A stretch of 64,000 nucleotides of DNA from Amycolatopsis benzoatilytica AK 16/65 (GCF_000383915.1 NZ_KB912942.1:3423778-3487777), one strand, 5' to 3'. Shown: positions 30,137 through 39,663, numbered from the stretch's first letter. Program-made: numbers and translations. The notes: generated by a model not told the origin, from the sequence alone.

Positions 30137-31732
30137 ATGGACGCCGTGATCCGCGGCGCCCAGGTCGCCGACGGAACCGGGGCCCCGCTGGAGATCCGCG
30201 ACGTCGGGATCGCCGGCGACCGCATCGCCGACGTCGCCGCGCCGGGAACGCTCACCGCGCCGCGCGTGCTCGACGCGACCGGGATGGTGCTCTCCCCCGG
30301 TTTCGTCGACATGCACTCGCATTCGGACCTGCAGCTGCTCGTCAAACCGGACCATCTGGCGAAGATCAGCCAGGGCGTCACCACCGAGGTGCTCGGCCAG
30401 GACGGCCTGTCCTACGCGCCGGTGAACGACGAGGTGCTGGCCATGCTGCGCCAGCAGCTCGCCGGATGGAACGACGACCCGGCCGGGTTCGACTGGAACT
30501 GGCGTTCGGTCGGCGAATACCTCGACCGGCTGGACCGGGGCATCGCGGTCAACGCCGCGTACCTGGTGCCGCAGGGCACGGTCCGGATGCTGGTGGTGGG
30601 CTGGGCGGACCGGCCGGCCACCGACGCCGAAATGACCCGGATGAAGGAGCTCATCGCGACCGGTCTCGCCGAAGGCGCGTTCGGCCTGTCGTCCGGGCTC
30701 ACTTACACGCCCGGGATGTACGCGACCACGGAGGAACTGGTCGAGCTGTGCCGGGTCGTCGGCGAACACGGCGGCTATTACAGTCCGCACCACCGCAGCT
30801 ACGGGGCCGGTGCGCTGGAAGCGTTCGCCGAGATGGTCGACGTCTCGCGTCGCTCCGGCTGCCCGCTGCACCTGGCGCACGCGACGATGAACTTCTCCGT
30901 CAACAAGGGCAAAGCGCCGGATCTGCTGCGGCTGCTGGACGACGCGCTCGACGACGGCTGCGACATCACCCTCGACACCTACCCGTACCTGCCCGGCGCC
31001 ACCTACCTTTCCGCCTTGCTGCCGAGCTGGGCCACCGAAGGCGGGCTGGCGCCGACGCTGGCGCGACTGTCCGATCCGGACACTCGCGAGCGGATCCGGG
31101 CGCAGATCGAAGAGACTGGTTCGGACGGTGCGCACGGCGTCCCGATCGACTGGGACGCCATCGAAATCAACGGGGTGCGCCGGGAAGAAAACGCCGCACT
31201 GGTGGGGCACAGCGTCCTGGCCTCCGCCCGGGCGGCCGGCAAACCCCCGGCCGAGCTGTACTTCGACACGCTGGTCGACGAACAGCTCGGCACCTCCTGC
31301 CTGATGCACGTGGGCCACGAGGAAAACGTGCAAGCCATCATGCGGCACCGCACGCACACCGGCGGCTCGGACGGCCTTCTGGTCGGCGCCCGGCCGCACC
31401 CGCGCGCGTGGGGCACCTTCCCCCGCTATCTCGCGCGCTACGTCCGCGAACTGGGCGTTCTCGAACTGGCCGACTGCGTCGCGCACCTCACCGGGCGTGC
31501 CGCGCGGCGGCTGGGCCTCGCCGACCGGGGCCTCGTCCGGCCCGGTTACGCGGCAGACCTCGTGGTGTTCGATCCGGAAACGATCGCCGACACCGCGACG
31601 TTCGACAATCCGCGGCAGCCCGCCGCGGGCCTCTCCCACGTCTTCGTGAACGGCGTCGCCGCGCTCGAGGACGGTTCCCCCACCGGCGCGCTCGCCGGGC
31701 ATTCCCTTCGGTCCCCCGGGAGTCGACGATGA
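30137..31732 (+). CDS. N-acyl-D-amino-acid deacylase
   Basis: Amidohydrolase that releases free D-amino acids from N-acyl forms. 531 residues with the metal motif H60-S-H62 in GFVDMHSHSDLQL, the FGLSSGLTYTPGMYA block, HHRSYGAGALEAFAE, and a C-terminal beta-sandwich containing RPGYAADLVVFDP. ATG at 30137 is 13 nt after the deaminase stop, and its own stop overlaps the permease ATG (ATGA). Together the genes imply stepwise use of N-acylated D-amino acids. A D-glutamate- or D-aspartate-specific variant cannot be excluded. Confidence 0.9.
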   Translation: MDAVIRGAQVADGTGAPLEIRDVGIAGDRIADVAAPGTLTAPRVLDATGMVLSPGFVDMHSHSDLQLLVKPDHLAKISQGVTTEVLGQDGLSYAPVNDEVLAMLRQQLAGWNDDPAGFDWNWRSVGEYLDRLDRGIAVNAAYLVPQGTVRMLVVGWADRPATDAEMTRMKELIATGLAEGAFGLSSGLTYTPGMYATTEELVELCRVVGEHGGYYSPHHRSYGAGALEAFAEMVDVSRRSGCPLHLAHATMNFSVNKGKAPDLLRLLDDALDDGCDITLDTYPYLPGATYLSALLPSWATEGGLAPTLARLSDPDTRERIRAQIEETGSDGAHGVPIDWDAIEINGVRREENAALVGHSVLASARAAGKPPAELYFDTLVDEQLGTSCLMHVGHEENVQAIMRHRTHTGGSDGLLVGARPHPRAWGTFPRYLARYVRELGVLELADCVAHLTGRAARRLGLADRGLVRPGYAADLVVFDPETIADTATFDNPRQPAAGLSHVFVNGVAALEDGSPTGALAGHSLRSPGSRR

Positions 31733-33120
31733 TCCACTGGCTGCAGCACAGCACGCCCGGCCTGCTCACGCTGGCCGCGGCGTCCATCGCGGTGCTGCTC
31801 TTGCTCATCATCAAGGTCAAGCTGGAACCCTTCATCGCACTGATCGTGGTGGGCCTGCTCACCGCGCTCGCCGCCGGCGTGCCGGTCGGCACCTTGGTCG
31901 GCACCGCGCAGAAGACATCGGATTCGCTGCTGGAGAAGGGTTTCGGCAGCATTCTCGGGCATATCGCGGCGATCATCGGGCTGGGCACGCTGCTCGGTTC
32001 GATTCTGGAGAAATCCGGCGGCGCGCGGGTGCTCACGTCGGCGCTGCTGCGCGCGTTCGGCGAGAAGCGCGCCCCGCTTGCGATGGGCTTGTCCGGCCTG
32101 ATCTTCGGCATCCCGGTCTTCTTCGACATCGGCATCTTCGTGCTGGCGCCGCTGGTCTACGCCGCGGCCAAGCAGGGCGGCCGCTCCATCGTGCTGTACG
32201 CGATGCCGTTGCTCGCCGGGCTTTCCATCACGCACGCGTTCATCCCGCCGCACCCCGGGCCGGTCGCCGCGGCCGGGCTGCTGCACGTGGACCTCGGCTG
32301 GCTGATCCTGATGGGCGCGGTCTGCGGCATCCCGGCCTGGTTCATCGGCGGCATCCTGTACTCGACGTGGATCGGCAAGCGGGTGGACGTGCCGCTGGCC
32401 GAGGAATTCGCCAACCTTTCCGGCGACGGCGAAGACGAGGAGGGCACGGCGCCGTCGCTCAAGCTGGTCGGCGGCATCATCGCGGTGCCGCTGGTGCTGA
32501 TCCTGGTCGGCACCTTCGGCAGTATCCTGCTGCCCAAGGGTTCCGCCGGCGCGAGCGTGGCGGCGTTCCTCGGCACCCCGGCGATCGCGCTGACCATCGC
32601 GACCATGCTGGCGTCCTGGCTGCTCGGGCGCCGGCGCGGGATGAGCGGACAGGATCTCGCGCACCTTTCCGCGAACGCGCTGCGCCCGGTGGCCATGATC
32701 CTGCTCGTGGTCGGCGCGGGCTCGTTCTTCGGCGCGGTGCTGTCCGCCACCGGGATCGGCAAGGCGGTGGCCGGTTCGCTGGGCGACGCCGGGCTTCCGG
32801 TGCTGCTGGCGGCGTACATCATCAGCTGCGGCATGCGCATCGCACAGGGCTCGGCAACCGTCGCGATCGTGACGACGAGCGGCATCGTTGCCCCCACGGT
32901 GATGGACCTGCACTACTCGCAAGCGCAATTGTCGCTCTTGGTGGTCGCGATCTCGGCCGGTTCGATCATCGCCTCGCACGTGAACGACGGCGGATTCTGG
33001 ATCGTGTCGCGCTACTTCGGCCTTACCGTCACGCAGACCCTCAAAACGTGGACGGCTTTGGAAACAATCCTTTCCTTGAGCGGTTTCGGTGTGGCAGCAT
33101 TGGTGATGGCATTGGTCTGA
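31729..33120 (+). CDS. GntP-family permease
   Basis: 463 residues and about 12 membrane segments of the gluconate:H+ symporter family. Characteristic runs: GFGSILGHIAAIIGLGTLLG, FGIPVFFDIGIF and AFIPPHPGPVAAA. A short acidic loop (GDGEDEEG, about 227-234) divides the two halves. Family members carry sugar acids, but some (DsdX) carry D-serine; the coupling to D-amino-acid genes favours the DsdX-like role. ATG overlaps the deacylase stop. Confidence 0.9.
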   Translation: MIHWLQHSTPGLLTLAAASIAVLLLLIIKVKLEPFIALIVVGLLTALAAGVPVGTLVGTAQKTSDSLLEKGFGSILGHIAAIIGLGTLLGSILEKSGGARVLTSALLRAFGEKRAPLAMGLSGLIFGIPVFFDIGIFVLAPLVYAAAKQGGRSIVLYAMPLLAGLSITHAFIPPHPGPVAAAGLLHVDLGWLILMGAVCGIPAWFIGGILYSTWIGKRVDVPLAEEFANLSGDGEDEEGTAPSLKLVGGIIAVPLVLILVGTFGSILLPKGSAGASVAAFLGTPAIALTIATMLASWLLGRRRGMSGQDLAHLSANALRPVAMILLVVGAGSFFGAVLSATGIGKAVAGSLGDAGLPVLLAAYIISCGMRIAQGSATVAIVTTSGIVAPTVMDLHYSQAQLSLLVVAISAGSIIASHVNDGGFWIVSRYFGLTVTQTLKTWTALETILSLSGFGVAALVMALV

Positions 33121-33152
33121 ACCATATCGGCACTCGCACCGGGGGTTATTCG

Positions 33153-34286
33153 ATGACCGCACTATCCCGTCGCACGTTCATCGGCGCAGTCGGCGCGGCC
33201 GGGGCCGCCGCCTTGGTGGGCACACCGCTCGCCTCGGCGGCGTCCCGGCCGCGCGCGGCCAGCACGGTGTACGTCGGCAGCTACACCAACAGCGCGCCGG
33301 CCGGGCACGGCCTCGACGTCGCCCAGCGGGCGGCTGGCAGCCCGGCGCTCACCCAGCCGCACACCGTCGGCAAGCTGACCGACGTCTCGTGGTTCGACCG
33401 CACCAGCGACGGCCGGACCCTCTACGTCACCAACGAAAACGAAGGCAGCGCGACCGGCACGGTGTCCGCGTTGGACATCTCCGACCCGGCGAACCCGAAG
33501 CTGCTCGGCGCGACGTCCTCCAAGGGCGGCTCGCCGACACACCTTTCCGTGCACCCGAGTCAGAAGTACGTGCTGGCCGCCAATTACGACTCGGGCAGCG
33601 TCGTGGTGCTCCCGATCAAGTCCGGCGGCAAGCTGGGCGCGGCCACCGACGTCCAGCAGCACCAGGGCAAGGAACCGCACGCGCACCAGGTGCTCACCGA
33701 CCCGTCCGGCAAATGGGTGCTCGCGGTGGACCTCGGCACCGACTCGGTGTACGTCTACTCGTTCGACACCGGCAACGGAAAGCTTAAGCTGCACAAGCAG
33801 ATCACCCTTCCCGCCGGAGCTGGACCGCGACATCTCGCGTTCCACCCGAACGGTCAATTCGCCTATGTGGCACAGGAACTTCGCCCGGAAATCACCGTCG
33901 CCAGCTGGGACGCGGCCACCGGCGCGTTCAAGCCGATCGCGGTCGTCCCGGCCGTCCCGGCGGGCAGCACCGGCGACCTGTTCCCGGGCGAGATCGCCGT
34001 GTCGAAGGACGGGAAGTTCGTCTACGCCACCGTCCGCGGCCCCAACACGATCGCCACGTTCACCGTCGCCGACGGCGGTGCCGCGCTGAAGCTGGCGTCC
34101 TCGGCGGCGTGCGGCGGCAACTGGCCGCGCCACCTCGTGCTGGACGCGGACGAGAAGTGGTTCTACGTGTCCAACCAGAAGTCCGGCACGGTCACCTGGC
34201 TGCCGCGCGACCCGGCGACCGGACTGCCCGGCAAGAGCGCCGGCTCGCTCGCCGTTCCCAACGTCAACTCCGTCTTCTTCGTCTGA
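33153..34286 (+). CDS. Tat-exported lactonase-family beta-propeller protein
   Basis: 377 residues. A twin-arginine signal (SRRTFIGAVGAAGAAALVG, residues 5-23) ending near ASA sends it outside. The mature part is a seven-bladed propeller of the 6-phosphogluconolactonase/YbhE type: repeated YVTNE, SPTHLSVHPSQKYVLAANY, PHAHQVLTDPSGKWVLAVDLG, GPRHLAFHPNGQFAYVAQE. Export argues against a pentose-phosphate role, so the substrate is open. It begins 32 nt after gntP and may be cotranscribed. Confidence 0.85.
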   Translation: MTALSRRTFIGAVGAAGAAALVGTPLASAASRPRAASTVYVGSYTNSAPAGHGLDVAQRAAGSPALTQPHTVGKLTDVSWFDRTSDGRTLYVTNENEGSATGTVSALDISDPANPKLLGATSSKGGSPTHLSVHPSQKYVLAANYDSGSVVVLPIKSGGKLGAATDVQQHQGKEPHAHQVLTDPSGKWVLAVDLGTDSVYVYSFDTGNGKLKLHKQITLPAGAGPRHLAFHPNGQFAYVAQELRPEITVASWDAATGAFKPIAVVPAVPAGSTGDLFPGEIAVSKDGKFVYATVRGPNTIATFTVADGGAALKLASSAACGGNWPRHLVLDADEKWFYVSNQKSGTVTWLPRDPATGLPGKSAGSLAVPNVNSVFFV

Positions 34287-34308
34287 GCATTCTTCTTCGT
34301 CTGAGCAC
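34273..34308 (+). repeat. 18-bp tandem duplication across the lactonase stop codon
   Basis: TCTTCTTCGTCTGAGCA plus one base occurs twice head to tail (34273-34290 and 34291-34308, one mismatch at the end). The first copy contains the native stop, the second a duplicate of it. It looks like a recent slippage duplication without effect on the protein. Confidence 0.8.
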
Positions 34309-34378
34309 ACCCGGGACTGGCCCGCCGCACAGTCCCGCCTCCCGGTCCCCGACCGGTTTCTCGCGACAGGAGCCACCG

Positions 34379-35662
34379 ATGAAGCTGCGTTCTGTCCTGC
34401 CCGCCGCCGCCGCGCTTGCGCTGCTCGCCTCGTGCGCGCCCGCCCAGTCCGGCCCAGCCGCCGCCGGCGGCGACCAGACGTCCGGCACACTCCGGGTCTG
34501 GCTGTTCGACGAGGCGAACCGCGCGCCGAAAGAAGCAGCGGTCAAAGAGGCGATCACCGAATTCGAAGCACACCATTCCGGCGTCAGAGTCGACGTGCAA
34601 TGGGTCGCGGTCGAAGACCGTGCGAACAAATTCTCCGGCGCTTTCAACGATCCCTCCAACGCTCCCGACGTGGCCGAATTCGGCAACACCGACGTGGCCA
34701 GCTACGCGCAGACCGGCGCACTGTCCGACCTCGGCAAGGACCTGGCGAACTGGTCCGACGGCAAAGACCTCCTCCCCTCCGTCCTGGACACCGCGAAGGC
34801 GGACGGCAAGACCTACGGCATCCCCTGGTTCACCGGCATCCGCGCGTTGTACTACCGCACCGACGTCTTCGCCGAACTCGGCCTGAAGCCGCCGGCGACG
34901 CTGGCCGAACTGACCGAGGCGGCGCACAAGATCCGCGCCGCCAAGCCGGATCTGTACGGCATCGCGACCGGCGGCAAGTTCACCTACGCGATGCTCCCGT
35001 TCGTCTGGGCCAACGGCGGCGAGATCGCGAAGCAGGACAACGGCAAGTGGAAGTCCACTATGGACTCGCCGCAGGCCAGGGCGGGCGTCGCCGCGTACGC
35101 GAACCTGATCAAGGACGACAGCTGCCCGCCCGCCGCGTGCGCGAACCTCACCGGCACGCAGAGCATCACCGCGTTCGCCGGCGGCAAGGCCGGGATGGCG
35201 ATCGGCGGCGACTTCAACCGCAAGGCGGTCGAGCAAGGCACGGTGAAGGGCAAGTACGCGATCGTGCCGATCCCGGGCACCACGCCGAATTCGATCGCGC
35301 CCGCGTTCGCCGGCGGCAACCTGCTCGGCGTGTTCGGCGCCAGCCAGCGCCGCGGTCTCGCCGTGCAGTTCGCCGAACTGCTGGCCGGGCAGAAGTACCA
35401 GGAGAAGATGTACACCGCGATGGGCAACCTGCCCACGCTCGCCTCGGTGCAGAAGAAGGTGGCCGCGAACGACCCGACGCTGAAGGCGTTCGTGGACACC
35501 CTCGCCGCGGGCACGAAGTTCGTTCCGGCCACCCCGGCGTGGTCGAAGATCGACAGCCAGAACGTCCTGCCCACCGCGGTGCAGCAGATCGCCACCGGCG
35601 GCAAGGACGTCGACGGCGCACTGGCCGACGCCGTCGCGGCGATGAACAAGAACTTCGGCTGA
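34379..35662 (+). CDS. ABC sugar-importer substrate-binding lipoprotein
   Basis: 427 residues of the family-1 extracellular solute-binding proteins. Signal peptide with lipobox LLASC (cysteine about residue 19), then TLRVWLFDEAN, DVAEFGNTDVASYAQTGAL, YGIPWFTGIRALYYRTDVF and FAGGKAGMAIGGDF. ATG at 34379 has AGGAG upstream. Followed by two permeases and a GH20 enzyme, so chito-oligosaccharides or N-acetylglucosamine are the likely ligands (inference from context). Confidence 0.92.
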   Translation: MKLRSVLPAAAALALLASCAPAQSGPAAAGGDQTSGTLRVWLFDEANRAPKEAAVKEAITEFEAHHSGVRVDVQWVAVEDRANKFSGAFNDPSNAPDVAEFGNTDVASYAQTGALSDLGKDLANWSDGKDLLPSVLDTAKADGKTYGIPWFTGIRALYYRTDVFAELGLKPPATLAELTEAAHKIRAAKPDLYGIATGGKFTYAMLPFVWANGGEIAKQDNGKWKSTMDSPQARAGVAAYANLIKDDSCPPAACANLTGTQSITAFAGGKAGMAIGGDFNRKAVEQGTVKGKYAIVPIPGTTPNSIAPAFAGGNLLGVFGASQRRGLAVQFAELLAGQKYQEKMYTAMGNLPTLASVQKKVAANDPTLKAFVDTLAAGTKFVPATPAWSKIDSQNVLPTAVQQIATGGKDVDGALADAVAAMNKNFG

Positions 35663-35664
35663 CC

Positions 35665-36594
35665 GTGGTATCGGTGCGTACTGCGCCTTCCGCGAGTGTC
35701 CGCCGGGACGGTCGCGCGGCCCTCTGGTACCTGCTGCCGGCCGGGATCCTGCTCGCCGCGCTCCTGGTGTACCCGATCTACCAGCTCGTGCTGATCTCGC
35801 TGTACGACTACGGCCAGCCGCAGGCGTCCGGCGTGGCCCCGCTGGTGTTCCTCGGCCTGGACAACTACGCCACCCTGCTCGCCGACGCCGAGTTCTGGAC
35901 CGTGCTCAGCAAGACGGTCGGGTTCGCGGCGGCCTGCGTGCTCGGCAGCCTGGTCGTCGGCACCGCGCTGGCGGTGCTGGCGACCCGGGTCCGCGCGTTG
36001 CCGCGCACCTTGCTGTTCCTGGCCGCGCTCGGCGCGTGGGCGACCCCGGCGATCGCCGGGTCCTACGTCTGGCTGTTCCTGTTCGACACCGATTTCGGCC
36101 TGGTCAACGAGGTGCTCTCGGGCGTCGGGTTCACCGGGATGGCGCACCATTCCTGGACCTTCGGCACGTTCGGCGCGTTCGGGCTGGTGGCCGCCGAGGT
36201 GATCTGGTGCTCGTTCCCGTTCGTGCTGGTCACCATGTACGCCGGGATCAGCGCGGTGCCGAAGGAGACGCTCGAAGCGGCCTCGCTGGACGGCGCCTCC
36301 GCGTGGCGCAGCACCTGGTCGATCGTGCTGCCGACGGTGCGGCCGCTGCTGACCATCGCCACCGTGCAGTCGATCATCTGGGATTTCAAGGTGTTCACGC
36401 AGATCTACGTGATGACCAACGGCGGCGGCGTGGCCGGGCGCAACCTGGTGCTCAACGTCTACGCCTACCAGCAGGCGTTCGCCGGGCAGGAGTACGGGCT
36501 CGGCTCGGCGATCGGAGTCGTGATGACCGTGCTGCTGCTGTCGATCACCGGGCTCTACGTCCGGTCCCAGCGCCGGAGTTCCGCATGGCTGTGA
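35665..36594 (+). CDS. ABC sugar permease, MalF/UgpA type
   Basis: 309 residues, six membrane segments. The inner-membrane EAA loop EAASLDGASAWRSTWSIVLP is near residues 205-225 and contacts the ATPase. GTG at 35665 lies 2 nt after the binding-protein stop; a second GTG at 35674 is possible. It overlaps the next permease by 10 nt. Confidence 0.93.
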   Translation: MVSVRTAPSASVRRDGRAALWYLLPAGILLAALLVYPIYQLVLISLYDYGQPQASGVAPLVFLGLDNYATLLADAEFWTVLSKTVGFAAACVLGSLVVGTALAVLATRVRALPRTLLFLAALGAWATPAIAGSYVWLFLFDTDFGLVNEVLSGVGFTGMAHHSWTFGTFGAFGLVAAEVIWCSFPFVLVTMYAGISAVPKETLEAASLDGASAWRSTWSIVLPTVRPLLTIATVQSIIWDFKVFTQIYVMTNGGGVAGRNLVLNVYAYQQAFAGQEYGLGSAIGVVMTVLLLSITGLYVRSQRRSSAWL

Positions 36595-37439
36595 AAGTGC
36601 GCCGCCCCGGGCGGCTCGTGGCCGAGATCGTCACCGTGGTGATCGCCGGTTTCGTGGCGTTCCCGCTGTACTGGATGGTGCTCTCGGCGTTCAAACCGGC
36701 CGGCGAGATCCAGAGCGCGAACCCGAGGCCGTGGACATTCGCGCCTTCGCTGGACAGTTTCCGGCGGGTGCTCACGATTTCCGGGTTCGGCCGATACTTC
36801 CTGAACAGTCTCGTGGTCGCGCTCGCGGTCGTGGCGCTGTCGCTGCTGCTGTCGTTCCTGTCCGCGGTGGCGCTGACCCGGTTCCGGTTCCGCGGCCGCG
36901 GCGTGCTGCTGGTGATGCTGCTGGTGGCGCAGATGGTCCCGGTGGAAGCGCTGACCATCCCGCTGTTCTTCCTGATGCGGTCGGTCGGCGGCGTCGCGCC
37001 GGCGTTCGGTCTGAACGAACTCGGCTCGCTGGTGCTGGTGCACCTGGCGTTCAGCCTGCCGTTCGCGATCTGGATGCTGCGCGGGTTCGTCGCCGCGGTG
37101 CCGGCCGAACTGGAGGAAGCGGCCACGTTGGACGGTGCGTCGCGGATGCGGTTCACCTGGCGGATCCTGTTCCCGCTCGTCGCGCCCGGACTGGTCGCGG
37201 TGAGCGTGCTCGCGTTCATCCACGCGTGGAACGACTTCCTGTTCGCCAAGACGTTCATCATCTCCAAGACCGAAAACCAGACTCTGCCGCAGGCGATCCT
37301 GGTGTTCTTCAAACCGGAGGACACCGACTGGGGCGCCGTGATGGCCTCGTCCACCCTGATGACGATCCCGGTGCTGGTGTTTTTCGTGCTGGTGCAACGG
37401 CGGCTCGTCGGCGGGACGGCCGGGGCGGTGAAGGGATGA
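36585..37439 (+). CDS. ABC sugar permease, MalG/UgpE type
   Basis: 284 residues with six membrane segments and the EAA loop EEAATLDGASRMRFTWRILFP near 175-195. ATG at 36585 overlaps the first permease, and the stop overlaps the GH20 ATG (ATGA). No ATPase gene is present; such actinobacterial importers commonly share a general MsiK-type ATPase encoded elsewhere. Confidence 0.93.
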   Translation: MAVKVRRPGRLVAEIVTVVIAGFVAFPLYWMVLSAFKPAGEIQSANPRPWTFAPSLDSFRRVLTISGFGRYFLNSLVVALAVVALSLLLSFLSAVALTRFRFRGRGVLLVMLLVAQMVPVEALTIPLFFLMRSVGGVAPAFGLNELGSLVLVHLAFSLPFAIWMLRGFVAAVPAELEEAATLDGASRMRFTWRILFPLVAPGLVAVSVLAFIHAWNDFLFAKTFIISKTENQTLPQAILVFFKPEDTDWGAVMASSTLMTIPVLVFFVLVQRRLVGGTAGAVKG

Positions 37440-38830
37440 CCATGCCCGGATTCGACACTCTCCTCCCCCGTCCGGTGTCCGCGACGCCGGAGCCGGGGAC
37501 CTGCCGGTGGCCCTCGCCGGTGCACGTGCGGACCGCGGCCGACCTGCCCGCCGAGGGCTACCGGCTGCGGATCGCGCCGGACGGCGTCACGCTCGACGCG
37601 GCCGACTCCGCCGGCGAGTTCTACGGCCGGCAGACGCTGCGCCAGCTCGCGGGTCCGGACGCGTTCCGTGCCGCGTCCGTCCACAATGCACCGGCCGAGC
37701 TGCCGTGCGGCGCGATCGAGGACTACCCGCGGTTCGGCTGGCGCGGCTGCCTGTACGACGTGGCCCGGAACTTCCGGACGAAGGCCGAGGTGCTGCGGTT
37801 CGTCGACCTGCTGGCGGCGCACAAGATGAACGTGCTGAACCTGCACCTGACCGACGACCAGGGCTGGCGCATCGAGGTGCCGCGGTACCCGCGGCTGACG
37901 TCGGTAGGCGGCTGGCGGAAGTCGTCCATGGTCGGCAGGCACGACGGCCCGGAACGCGACGGCCGTCCGCACGGCGGGTACTACCGGGTGGCGGATCTGC
38001 GCGAGATCGTCGCGTACGCCGCCGCCCGGTCAGTCACCGTCGTGCCCGAAGTGGACGTTCCCGGACACGCACGGGCCGCCATCGCCGCCTATCCGGCACT
38101 GGGTCCGGCCAGCGAACATCCTTGGGAGGTATGGACTTCCTGGGGCATCAGCACGTCTCTTCTGGACCCGTCGGAGTCCACTCTGGACTTCTTCCGCGAG
38201 GTCTTCGACCACGTGCTCGACATTTTCCCGTCCCCGGTGATCGCGCTGGGCGGAGACGAGGTGCCCGGTGCCACCGAGGCGCACCACCGGTTCGTCCGGG
38301 AGATCGCGGCCCACGTCGCCGAGCGCGGCCGGATCCCGATGGGCTGGGACGAGGTCCTCGACAGCGGCGGCTTGCCGGCGATGCTGATCGGCGTGTGGCA
38401 GGACCGGGAGCGGGCGGAGCTGGCGGTGAAGGACGGACACGAGGTGGTGCTCTGCCCCGAGGACGGGGTGTACCTCGACCACCGGCAAAGCGACCACCCG
38501 GACGAACCGATCCCGGTCGGCTATCTCCAGGACCTGGAACACTTCTACGGTTTCGAGGCGGAGCCCGGCCCGCAGGTGCGCGGGATCCAGGCGCAGCTGT
38601 GGTCCGAGCACCTGGACACGGTGCGCCGGACCGATTACGCGGCGTTCCCGCGACTGTCCGCCTTCGCCGAGGTCGCGTGGAGCAGCGGGCCGCGCGACTA
38701 CGCGGAATTCCTGCCCCGGCTGCGCGACCACCACCTGCCGCGGCTGGACGCGCTCGGCGTCGAGTACCGGCCGCTGGACGGGCCGCATCCGTGGCAGACC
38801 CGGCCGGGTGTTCCGGGCCGTCCCCGCTGA
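37436..38830 (+). CDS. Beta-N-acetylhexosaminidase (GH20)
   Basis: 464 residues, no signal peptide, so probably cytoplasmic. An N-terminal GH20b-like domain (about 1-95) precedes the TIM barrel. HLTDDQGWRIEVPRYPRLT and the catalytic pair D274-E275 in LGGDEVPG are intact; GIQAQLWSEH supplies the stacking tryptophan. Cotranscribed with the importer, it would release N-acetylglucosamine from imported chito-oligosaccharides by substrate-assisted catalysis. A terminator hairpin starts two bases after the stop. Confidence 0.93.
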   Translation: MTMPGFDTLLPRPVSATPEPGTCRWPSPVHVRTAADLPAEGYRLRIAPDGVTLDAADSAGEFYGRQTLRQLAGPDAFRAASVHNAPAELPCGAIEDYPRFGWRGCLYDVARNFRTKAEVLRFVDLLAAHKMNVLNLHLTDDQGWRIEVPRYPRLTSVGGWRKSSMVGRHDGPERDGRPHGGYYRVADLREIVAYAAARSVTVVPEVDVPGHARAAIAAYPALGPASEHPWEVWTSWGISTSLLDPSESTLDFFREVFDHVLDIFPSPVIALGGDEVPGATEAHHRFVREIAAHVAERGRIPMGWDEVLDSGGLPAMLIGVWQDRERAELAVKDGHEVVLCPEDGVYLDHRQSDHPDEPIPVGYLQDLEHFYGFEAEPGPQVRGIQAQLWSEHLDTVRRTDYAAFPRLSAFAEVAWSSGPRDYAEFLPRLRDHHLPRLDALGVEYRPLDGPHPWQTRPGVPGRPR

Positions 38831-38831
38831 T

Positions 38832-38881
38832 CCCTATACGGCGGGCCGGGCAGTCGCCTGCTTCCGGCCCGCCGTATAGGG
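38832..38881. terminator. Bidirectional hairpin terminator
   Basis: Perfect 18-bp arms CCCTATACGGCGGGCCGG (38832-38849) and its complement (38864-38881), with a 14-nt loop. It fills the gap between the convergent GH20 and SDR genes and ends two bases before the SDR stop. Confidence 0.85.
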
Positions 38882-38883
38882 CG

Positions 38884-39663
38884 TTATATGGAGGTGGTCA
38901 CCTCCCGCGGGCCGAGGAAGGTGCCGCCGGTCGCGTCGACGACCTGGCCGGTGACCCACCGCGAGTCCGCCGAGGCCAGGAACGCCACCACGTCGGCGAT
39001 GTCGCTCGGATCCGCGATCCGGCCCAGCGCCGCGGCGGCCGCCGTCCCGGCGCGCATCCGCTCGTCGGCGAACATGAACGCGGTGCGATCGGTCGGCGTC
39101 GGGCCGGGTGCGACCGCGTTCACCGTGATCCCCCGGCGGCCGAGTTCCTGCGCCAGGCTGCGGGTGAACACGTCCAGCGCGCCCTTGGTCATGCTGTACG
39201 CCAATTCGAACGGCAGCGCGATGCGCGTGTCCGCCGAGGAGATGTTGACGATCCGCCCGCCGTCGCGCAGTACTGGAAGCAGGTGCTGCACCAGGAAGAA
39301 GGGCGCCTTGACGTTGACCGCGAACACCCGGTCGAACTCCCCCGGCGTCGCCGTGGCGATCGAACCGGCGCCGGTGGCCGCGTTGTTCACCAGAATGTCG
39401 AGCACGAACTCGCCGGTCCGCTCCCGCAGCCCGGCTTCGACCTTGGCGGACAGCATCTCGGCGTCCCCGTCCACGCCGAGCGTCCCCTGCACCGCGAACG
39501 CCTGCCCGCCGTCCGCTTCGATCGCCGCGACAGTCTCCTTCGCGGCGGCCTCGTCGCTGCCGTAGTGCACCACGACCAGCGCGCCATCGTGCGCCAGCCG
39601 GGCGGCGACCGCTCGGCCGATGCCCTTGCCGCCGCCGGTCACGAGTGCGATCTTGCGTGTCAT
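38884..39663 (-). CDS. Short-chain dehydrogenase/reductase
   Basis: 259 residues of the classical SDR family. NAD(P)-binding TGGGKGIG (9-16), NNAAT (93-97), catalytic S142 or S143 in NISSAD, and Y156-x3-K160 in AYSMTK. The tail contains VTGQVVDATGG. ATG at 39661-39663. It lies 90 nt downstream of the response-regulator gene on the same strand but is not obviously linked to it. The substrate is unknown. Confidence 0.9.
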   Translation of the reverse strand: MTRKIALVTGGGKGIGRAVAARLAHDGALVVVHYGSDEAAAKETVAAIEADGGQAFAVQGTLGVDGDAEMLSAKVEAGLRERTGEFVLDILVNNAATGAGSIATATPGEFDRVFAVNVKAPFFLVQHLLPVLRDGGRIVNISSADTRIALPFELAYSMTKGALDVFTRSLAQELGRRGITVNAVAPGPTPTDRTAFMFADERMRAGTAAAAALGRIADPSDIADVVAFLASADSRWVTGQVVDATGGTFLGPREVTTSI

